From the NCBI GenBank assembly GCA_913031205.1, contig CAJWEM010000010.1, positions 1-35,480 of the forward strand: a DNA stretch of 35,480 nucleotides, given 5' to 3'. Every line of letters starts with the position of its first letter. The first letter of the stretch is position 1. The notes beneath the pieces were generated by a model. The model was not told where the DNA came from and made no database searches. It saw nothing but the letters and a program-made list of their open reading frames with translations. A program made the translations under genes and the position numbers. Source of the stretch: an uncultured Gammaproteobacteria bacterium. Its GTDB lineage: Bacteria > Pseudomonadota > Gammaproteobacteria > Poriferisulfidales > GCA-002705445. Below, piece after piece: positions 28,867 to 35,480 of the stretch.

Positions 28867-30063
28867 ATGTATATCGCTATTTCTACAATAATTTTTTTAA
28901 TAATAATAGTCTCTGCGATTTTATTTTATATTTCTGTCAAGTCTTTTTACAAAAAAAAGATAAATAATATTCCTGTTGAATATCTTCAGAGTATGAATTA
29001 TTTATTGTCTGAGCAGCACGACAAAGCAATAGACACTTTTATGTCAATGGTAAGTGTTAATAAGGATACTGCAGAAACACATATCATTCTTGGAAATCTA
29101 TTCAGAAACAGAGGCGAAGTAGACAGGGCTATAAGAATTCACCAAAATTTAATAGCTAGACCAGAACTCAAGCCAGAAATTAGACAGCAATGTTCTATAG
29201 AATTAGCAAGGGATTACTTAAAATCAGGATTTTTAGATAGAGCCGAATTAATTTTTACGAGGCTATCATACGAAATAGAAAACCCTGTTCAGGTGTTACA
29301 TCATCTTAAAGAAATCTACGAACAAGAAAAAGAATGGAAAAAAGCAATTGATATTGCTGAAAGAATTCAGTCTATAACAAATGAAGATATGTCAGATGTT
29401 ATATCGCACTACTATTGCGAGCTAGCTGAAGACGAAATAGTTTTAACAAACAAAGAGAATCTAGATGTTGCAAAGAAGTATACCAATAAAGCGTTAGGCT
29501 ATAATAAGAAGTCGTTAAGAGCATTAATACTATTAGGTGATATATCTTTTGAGAATAAAAATTTTACGGATGCTTTAAAGAGGTATATGAATATTTTTGA
29601 CTCGAATCCTAATTTTTCTTACCTTGTACTTGATAAAGTTAAGAAGACATATGACAATTTGGGAACAAAAGAGAATTTTTTCTCATTCGTAAAAAGTTTA
29701 TCTAAAATACAGACTCCAATGGAGTTATATTCTAATTTGAGCAATGTATTGCCAACAAATATGAGCAATAAGGAGTTATCTGACTTATATGATGGTGAGT
29801 TTCAAAAAGGCAAAGCTTCTTTAACCCTATTATCAGATTATATTAATCTAATCGAACAAAATAAAATTGCTTTTGATAATAAAAGCTTGAACAACATAAA
29901 AAGATGTTTAAATTCGCATTCTAATAAAGAAAGTCGACACGAATGTGTAAATTGTGGTTTTAATAGTATAAGACATTTTTGGCAATGTCCAAGTTGCCAT
30001 CAATGGTCTTCAATTAGTAAAAGTTTACTAAACAAGTCCAAAAATGACCATTATGTCGTTTGA
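28867..30063 (+). CDS. lapB: LapB (YciM) TPR protein, LPS assembly regulator
   Basis: N-terminal TM, TPRs (YLLSEQHDKAIDTFMSMV, LGNLFRNRGEVDRAIRIHQNLI), C-terminal rubredoxin-like CVNCGF...WQCPSCHQW. Confidence 0.95.
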   Translation: MYIAISTIIFLIIIVSAILFYISVKSFYKKKINNIPVEYLQSMNYLLSEQHDKAIDTFMSMVSVNKDTAETHIILGNLFRNRGEVDRAIRIHQNLIARPELKPEIRQQCSIELARDYLKSGFLDRAELIFTRLSYEIENPVQVLHHLKEIYEQEKEWKKAIDIAERIQSITNEDMSDVISHYYCELAEDEIVLTNKENLDVAKKYTNKALGYNKKSLRALILLGDISFENKNFTDALKRYMNIFDSNPNFSYLVLDKVKKTYDNLGTKENFFSFVKSLSKIQTPMELYSNLSNVLPTNMSNKELSDLYDGEFQKGKASLTLLSDYINLIEQNKIAFDNKSLNNIKRCLNSHSNKESRHECVNCGFNSIRHFWQCPSCHQWSSISKSLLNKSKNDHYVV

Positions 30064-30775
30064 AGATCATAAATTATCTAAAGTTATAGTTGCGCTTGAT
30101 TATCAAAATGAAAATGATGCATTAAAGATGGCTAAAATACTTAGTCCAGATATGTGTAATTTGAAAGTAGGTTTAGAGTTATTTATTAGTTGCGGACCTG
30201 AGATTATTAAGAAATTACATAATTTGAATTATAAAATATTTTTAGATTTAAAACTTCATGATATCAATAACACAGTTTTAAAAAGTATTAATGCAATCGG
30301 GCAACTAGGAGTTTGGATGACAAATATTCATGCTGCTGGGGGTATGTCGATGATGATAGATGCAGTTGAGGAACTTCAAAAAAATTATAACGACATCATA
30401 ATCCTTGGCGTAACCGTGCTAACTTCTTTGGATAATGAAAAATTTAAAGAAATCGGATATTCAAAGGAAATTAACGACCAAGTTGTTCATATGGCTTCAA
30501 TGTGTCACAAATCAAAATTAAATGGTGTAGTATGTTCTGCAAAAGAGGCAAAATTGATAAAAGAGAATCTACCATCCGATTTTATATGCGTATGCCCTGG
30601 CATAAGGACAAAAAATAGCTCAAACGATGACCAAGAAAGAATTATGACTCCAAAAGAAGCAGCCGAAAATGGGGCTGATTATATTGTAGTTGGTAGACCA
30701 ATTACACAAAGCAATGATCCACTAAGCTCCTTAAAAACAATAAAAGAAGAATTTGAAAATAGTCTTAATAAATAA
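30053..30775 (+). CDS. pyrF: orotidine 5'-phosphate decarboxylase
   Basis: VIVALDYQNENDALKMA, KIFLDLKLHDINNTV, CPGIRTKNSSNDDQERIMTPKEAAENGADYIVVGRPIT. ATG 30053 chosen; the ORF track uses ATG 30044. Confidence 0.95.
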   Translation: MSFEDHKLSKVIVALDYQNENDALKMAKILSPDMCNLKVGLELFISCGPEIIKKLHNLNYKIFLDLKLHDINNTVLKSINAIGQLGVWMTNIHAAGGMSMMIDAVEELQKNYNDIIILGVTVLTSLDNEKFKEIGYSKEINDQVVHMASMCHKSKLNGVVCSAKEAKLIKENLPSDFICVCPGIRTKNSSNDDQERIMTPKEAAENGADYIVVGRPITQSNDPLSSLKTIKEEFENSLNK

Positions 30776-31656
30776 TGAGCCAACATAATAAAATAAAAAT
30801 AGCTGTTTTCCCTGTTGCTGGAATGGGCACAAGATTTTTACCTGCAACAAAAGCTAGCCCAAAAGAAATGCTTCCAATAGTTGATAAACCACTTATTCAA
30901 TACGCCGCTGAAGAGGCAGTAGAAGCTGGAATAGAAACATTAATCTTCATTACCGGAAGAAATAAATTAAGTATTCCAAATCATTTTGATAAAGCATATG
31001 AAATTGAATCTGAACTTGAAAAGAAAAATAAAAAAAAAGAGCTAGAGCTTATTAAGATTTTACCAACCAATGTTAAGTGTATTTATATAAGGCAAAATGA
31101 AGCTTTGGGACTTGGACATGCAGTACTTTGCGCAAAATCTGCAGTCGGTAAAAATCCGTTTGCAGTTATTCTTGCTGACGATATTATTCTATCAAAAGAA
31201 GAAGGCTGTCTTTCGCAAATGACAAATAAGTTTAATGATTTACAATCAAGCATAGTTGCAATCGAGAAAGTTAATAAAGATCTACTTCAAGAGTACGGCA
31301 TTATTGGGGGTTTTAAAAGTGATAACAATTATTGGGAATTAGATAAAATTATTGAAAAGCCAAAAATAGAAGAAGCACCAAGTGATATGGGTGTTGTAGG
31401 AAGATATATATTAACACCAACCATTTTTGAAATTTTAGAAAATACTGCAAAAGGCTCAGGTGGTGAAATTCAACTTACAGATGCTATTGCAACTCAAATT
31501 AAGAAAGAGAAGGTTTATGCATATGAGTTTGCTGGCAAAAGATTTGATTGTGGAAATAAGCTTGGATTCTTAAAAGCAACCATTGAGTATGGGTTAAATC
31601 ATCAAGAAATTTCAAGCGAATTGAAATCTTATCTTAAAGATCTTGATATCGACTAA
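30775..31656 (+). CDS. galU: UTP--glucose-1-phosphate uridylyltransferase
   Basis: IAVFPVAGMGTRFLPATKASPKEMLPIVDKPLIQYAAEEAVEAGI, LGLGHAVLCAK, VGRYILTPTIFEIL, RFDCGNKLGFLKA. Confidence 0.97.
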   Translation: MSQHNKIKIAVFPVAGMGTRFLPATKASPKEMLPIVDKPLIQYAAEEAVEAGIETLIFITGRNKLSIPNHFDKAYEIESELEKKNKKKELELIKILPTNVKCIYIRQNEALGLGHAVLCAKSAVGKNPFAVILADDIILSKEEGCLSQMTNKFNDLQSSIVAIEKVNKDLLQEYGIIGGFKSDNNYWELDKIIEKPKIEEAPSDMGVVGRYILTPTIFEILENTAKGSGGEIQLTDAIATQIKKEKVYAYEFAGKRFDCGNKLGFLKATIEYGLNHQEISSELKSYLKDLDID

Positions 31657-31657
31657 A

Positions 31658-31733
31658 TGGCTCCCCCGGACGGGCTCGAACCGCCGACCTAGTGATTAAC
31701 AGTCACCCGCTCTACCAACTGAGCTACAGGGGA
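31658..31733 (-). tRNA. tRNA-Asn(GTT)
   Basis: Reverse complement TCCCCTGTAGCTCAGTTGGTAGAGCGGGTGACTGTTAATCACTAGGTCGGCGGTTCGAGCCCGTCCGGGGGAGCCA: full cloverleaf, anticodon loop CTGTTAA (GTT), encoded CCA. Confidence 0.97.
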
Positions 31734-31746
31734 ATATAGAATCAGT

Positions 31747-31752
31747 ATTATA
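31747..31752 (-). promoter_or_regulatory. -10 element for tRNA-Asn
   Basis: Perfect TATAAT on minus strand 14 nt before the mature tRNA 5' end; no good -35 seen. Confidence 0.4.
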
Positions 31753-31882
31753 CGTATTTTTTTTTATATTCATAATGTTATTTTTATTTTGAATTTTCTT
31801 GACTATTTTCAAATATAATTTTTGGTTCTTATATAGAAAAGTAGATATATATTTTTCAAAAAAATAAATGTATTTTTTTCAA

Positions 31883-32650
31883 ATGAATCAAAATACTAAA
31901 GAATTTAAATTCCTTCAGGATAAAATAAAAGAACTAAATTCCCATAAATTATTTGAGAAAGGTCCAAATTTTACAAAGGAAGAACTGAAGATTTTTATGG
32001 AGTTCCATATTTATGCTGTTTGGGATTTTATGAGTATAGTAAAATCCTTACAAGACTTTATATGCCCATCAACCTATCCATGGAGACCAAATAAATATAC
32101 CAAGAATGGAATAGCTCATTTAATAAATGAAATTGTTTTCTCAGAGGAGTCAGATGTTGATGAAAATGATAATTACTTCTCTCATTTTGATTTATATGTC
32201 TCAGCAATGAATGATGTGGGCGCAGATAGCTCGAAAGCAATAAATTTTATAGATAAATTTGACTTTCACGACTATAGTTTGTCAGAGTTGCCAGAAGAGA
32301 GCCTTGAATTTATAAAGAATACTTTTAATTCTATTAAATCAAATAAGTTATCAAATATTGCAGCAATATTTACTTACGGAAGAGAGACCACTATACCCGA
32401 TATGTTTTCCAAAATTTTAAGTAAGATAGACGAAAAGGATATTAGGTATAAAAATCTAAGATTATATATAAAAAGACATATAGAGGTTGATAGCTCAAGA
32501 CACGGCCCGCTATCAATTCAATTATTTAATTTTACATGTGAGAATAAACAAGATGTCTTCGATGAGGCAATTGAACACGCAATTAAAGCTATTGAGGCAA
32601 GAATACTTTTATGGGACGGGGTATTGAAAAGGATAAAAGATATAAATTAA
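31883..32650 (+). CDS. DUF3050 protein (heme-oxygenase-like fold)
   Basis: AVWDFMSIVKSLQ, LINEIVFSEESDVDENDNYFSHFDLYVSAMNDVGAD, FTYGRETTIPDMF, RHIEVDSSRHGPLS: DUF3050 pattern from memory. In-frame upstream ATG at 31868 also possible. Confidence 0.82.
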   Translation: MNQNTKEFKFLQDKIKELNSHKLFEKGPNFTKEELKIFMEFHIYAVWDFMSIVKSLQDFICPSTYPWRPNKYTKNGIAHLINEIVFSEESDVDENDNYFSHFDLYVSAMNDVGADSSKAINFIDKFDFHDYSLSELPEESLEFIKNTFNSIKSNKLSNIAAIFTYGRETTIPDMFSKILSKIDEKDIRYKNLRLYIKRHIEVDSSRHGPLSIQLFNFTCENKQDVFDEAIEHAIKAIEARILLWDGVLKRIKDIN

Positions 32651-33825
32651 GCGAGAATTTTTTTTATTCTTTCTACAGCCTTCTGAAGATTTTCAAAACT
32701 AGTTGCAAAAGATATTCTTATATGGTTTTTTGATCCAAACGCAGTTCCAGGCACGACAGCAACGTCTGCATTCATCAAAAAATATTCAGCAAGATCATAA
32801 TCATCATTTATTCCATCTAATTTTGAAACTAAACCACTAACATTGACAAAAGCATAAAAAGAGCCATCAGGTTTTTTATATTCGACACCATCTATTTCAT
32901 TTAGCTCTTTATGAAGATATTCATTTCTAGATTGATACTCGTTTACCATATCATCGACTTTCAACTTTCCATTATCAAGAGCAGCTTTGGCAGCTGATTG
33001 CGAAATTGAACATGTGCAAGAAGTACTTTGAGATTGAATTTTTTTCATAGCCCCAACAATTTCTTTATTACCAGCAGCATATCCAATCCTCCATCCAGTC
33101 ATAGCGTATGCTTTTGATACTCCATTTAAAACAACTGTTTGATTAAAAAGATCAGGGCATACATTTAATATATTTGTAAACTTTCTTTTATTAAAAATTA
33201 TATGCTCATAAATATCATCAGAAGCAATTATTATATTGGGGTGTTGTTTTAAAACCTGTCCAATATCTTTTAGCTCATCTTCAGTATAAATAAATCCAGA
33301 GGGATTTGATGGGCTATTTAGTAAAATCATTCTTGTGTTTTCACTTATATGATTAGATATCATTTCTCCAGTTACTTTAAAATCCGTTTTGCTATTTGTT
33401 TCAATAAAAATGGGCTTAGCGTCAGAAAGTTTAACAATCTCAGGATACGATACCCAGTAAGGGGCTGGAATTAAAACTTCATCTCCAGCATTTAATGTCG
33501 CTTGACATAAATTGTATATACTTTGCTTACAACCAGTAGACACAATTATCTGATCAGCTTTGTAATCTAAGTTATTCTCATCTTTGAATTTTTTAATAAT
33601 TGATTTTTTTAAGTCCAACATACCATCAACAGGCGTATATTTTGTATTTCCAGCATTTATGGAATCGATTGCTGCTTTTTTTATATGCTCTGGAGTGTCG
33701 AAATCTGGCTCTCCCGCACTTAATGATATTATGTCTTTACCCTGAGCAATCAATTCACGAGCTTTCATACTCATCGCAATGGTTGCCGATGTTTTGGTAT
33801 TTGAGATTCTCTTTGAGAGTTTCAT
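32647..33825 (-). CDS. aspC: class I pyridoxal-phosphate aminotransferase (aspartate aminotransferase type)
   Basis: ISLSAGEPDFDTPEHIKKAA, KYTPVDGMLDLK, LNSPSNPSGFIY, NGVSKAYAMTGWRIGYAAG (PLP lysine), HIRISFATS. Confidence 0.93.
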   Translation of the reverse strand: MKLSKRISNTKTSATIAMSMKARELIAQGKDIISLSAGEPDFDTPEHIKKAAIDSINAGNTKYTPVDGMLDLKKSIIKKFKDENNLDYKADQIIVSTGCKQSIYNLCQATLNAGDEVLIPAPYWVSYPEIVKLSDAKPIFIETNSKTDFKVTGEMISNHISENTRMILLNSPSNPSGFIYTEDELKDIGQVLKQHPNIIIASDDIYEHIIFNKRKFTNILNVCPDLFNQTVVLNGVSKAYAMTGWRIGYAAGNKEIVGAMKKIQSQSTSCTCSISQSAAKAALDNGKLKVDDMVNEYQSRNEYLHKELNEIDGVEYKKPDGSFYAFVNVSGLVSKLDGINDDYDLAEYFLMNADVAVVPGTAFGSKNHIRISFATSFENLQKAVERIKKILA

Positions 33826-33854
33826 TATTTATAAAATGTACTATATAAAGTTAC

Positions 33855-33883
33855 TTGGATATTATGATATTCTGCTCTAGAAT
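33855..33883 (+). promoter_or_regulatory. putative uvrB promoter
   Basis: TTGGAT (33855-33860) - 17 nt - TAGAAT (33878-33883), about 43 nt upstream of uvrB ATG. Confidence 0.3.
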
Positions 33884-33925
33884 CATAGCTAATTTTTCAT
33901 TAAACACAATTATTTATTAAAAAAA

Positions 33926-35480
33926 ATGAATAAAAAGGAATTTAAATTAATATCTGACTATAAACCTTCAGGCGATCAACCAACAGCAATAAGTAAGCTT
34001 TTGGATGGCATAGAATCAGGTTTAAATTCACAAGTGCTTTTAGGTGTTACAGGCTCGGGCAAAACTTTTACCATTGCAAATATTGTGGAAAAGATTCAAA
34101 GACCCACAATTGTTTTAGCCCCTAACAAAACCTTAGCTGCTCAATTATATGGTGAGATGAGGGAATATTTTCCAAATAACGCTGTTGAATATTTCGTTTC
34201 CTATTACGACTATTACCAGCCTGAAGCATATGTTCCTGCGAAAGATAGTTATATTGAAAAAGACGCTGCAATCAATGAACATATTGAGCAAATGAGATTA
34301 TCTGCAACAAAAGCACTATTTGAAAGAGAAGATACGATTATTGTTGCTTCTGTATCTTCAATATATGGCTTAGGTGATGCTAAGTCTTATCAAGAAATGG
34401 TTCTTCATCTATCAAGAGGAGAAATGATAGATCAAAGAAAAATTTTAAGAAGACTTGCAGAGCTTCAATACACCCGGAACCAGACTGAATTAAAAAGAGG
34501 TACGTTTAGAGTAAATGGAGATATTATTGATGTACATCCAGCAGATTCAGAGAATGAAGCTGTGAGAATTGAGCTATTTGGAGATGAAATTGAAAGCTTA
34601 AGTTTTTTTGATTTTTTAACTGGCGAGGTTCTTCGAGTCGTGCCAAGATTAACTATTTATCCAAAAACACATTATGTTACGCCAAGAGAAGTTTTATTAA
34701 AAGCGATTGACGATATCGGATTAGAGCTTGAAGAAAGGCTAACAGAGTTTAAGTCACAGAATAAGCTTGTTGAGGCACAACGTCTCGAAGAGAGAACTAA
34801 ATTTGATTTAGAAATGATAAAGGAAATTGGGTATTGTTCAGGAATTGAAAATTATTCAAGGTATCTATCCGGAAGAAATCCTGGAGAGGCACCTCCCTGT
34901 CTGATTGATTATATGCCCTCTAATGCCTTAATGATAATGGATGAAAGCCATGTCACTGTCCCTCAGTTTATGGGAATGTATCGTGGCGATAGGTCAAGAA
35001 AACAAACGTTAGTTGACTTTGGTTTTCGACTACCTTCAGCACTAGACAATAGACCATTAATGTTTGAAGAATTTGAAGTTTTATCTCCACAAATGATCTA
35101 TGTATCAGCTACTCCGGGTGATTATGAAATTAAAAGGTCTGGGCAGACAGTAGAGCAAGTTGTAAGACCAACTGGTTTAATTGATCCTGAAATTGAAGTG
35201 AGGCCTGCAAAATCTCAGGTTGATGATTTACTTAGTGAGATCTCAAAGGTAGTTGAAGCCAACGAAAGAGTTTTAGTTACAACCCTCACAAAAAGAATGT
35301 CGGAAGATTTAACTAGTTACTTACAAGACCATGACATAAAGGTTAAATATCTTCATTCTGATGTTGATACAGTAGAAAGGGTGGAAATTATTAGAGGTCT
35401 AAGACTTGGTGAATTTGATGTACTTGTAGGTATTAATCTTTTGAGAGAAGGGCTTGATATACCAGAGGTATCATTAGTAG
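33926..35480 (+). CDS. uvrB: excinuclease ABC subunit B (3' truncated by window end)
   Basis: Open frame from ATG 33926: [32 protein letters not shown]...[16 protein letters not shown] (Walker A), [48 protein letters not shown]. Not in the ORF track because it has no stop in the window. Confidence 0.98.
   Translation, partial: MNKKEFKLISDYKPSGDQPTAISKLLDGIESGLNSQVLLGVTGSGKTFTIANIVEKIQRPTIVLAPNKTLAAQLYGEMREYFPNNAVEYFVSYYDYYQPEAYVPAKDSYIEKDAAINEHIEQMRLSATKALFEREDTIIVASVSSIYGLGDAKSYQEMVLHLSRGEMIDQRKILRRLAELQYTRNQTELKRGTFRVNGDIIDVHPADSENEAVRIELFGDEIESLSFFDFLTGEVLRVVPRLTIYPKTHYVTPREVLLKAIDDIGLELEERLTEFKSQNKLVEAQRLEERTKFDLEMIKEIGYCSGIENYSRYLSGRNPGEAPPCLIDYMPSNALMIMDESHVTVPQFMGMYRGDRSRKQTLVDFGFRLPSALDNRPLMFEEFEVLSPQMIYVSATPGDYEIKRSGQTVEQVVRPTGLIDPEIEVRPAKSQVDDLLSEISKVVEANERVLVTTLTKRMSEDLTSYLQDHDIKVKYLHSDVDTVERVEIIRGLRLGEFDVLVGINLLREGLDIPEVSLV

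Noticed and set aside
31799-31819. TTGACT followed by TATAAT upstream of the DUF3050 gene
   Set aside because: Spacing only 9 nt; not a workable sigma70 promoter. TTGAAT at 31789 with 19-nt spacing is possible but weak.
1-35480. CRISPR arrays, IS/transposase, prophage, toxin-antitoxin or secondary-metabolite cluster
   Set aside because: No direct-repeat arrays or matching proteins found; nearly all sequence is accounted for by housekeeping genes.

Overview
AT-rich (low-GC) chromosomal window, almost fully coding, with gammaproteobacterial housekeeping gene order. A streamlined marine lineage such as SAR86 is plausible, but that is inference. Left to right: 3' end of an unknown CDS; tRNA-Leu(CAA); a DUF4359-like ORF; rpsP-rimM-trmD-rplS-ogt; pcnB-folK-dNK-panB-panC-panD-pgi; an asparagine-synthase-family gene best matching the N-acetylglutaminylglutamine amidotransferase subfamily, then grxD-argG; mlaA and yciB (convergent); scpA-scpB; pntAa-pntAb-pntB; gph-ubiG (minus strand); gyrA-pheA-tyrA-aroA-cmk-rpsA-ihfB-lapA-lapB-pyrF-galU; tRNA-Asn(GTT); a DUF3050 protein (heme-oxygenase-like fold); aspC (minus); and the 5' part of uvrB, which runs off the window and is missing from the ORF track. 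I see no mobile element, CRISPR array, rRNA, or defence or toxin system. No clear new multi-gene system is present. The observations most worth checking are: (i) a hairpin in the ubiG/gyrA divergent region with a near-perfect Shine-Dalgarno in its loop and a 10-codon ORF starting in its stem; (ii) an A9 tract exactly at the aroA/cmk overlap whose 1-nt slippage would fuse the two proteins; (iii) a DUF3050 protein with an H-x3-D-x3-H motif suggestive of a diiron oxygenase; (iv) an orphan NAGGN-amidotransferase-like gene; (v) very few Shine-Dalgarno sequences; (vi) tail-to-tail gene ends with essentially no spacing.
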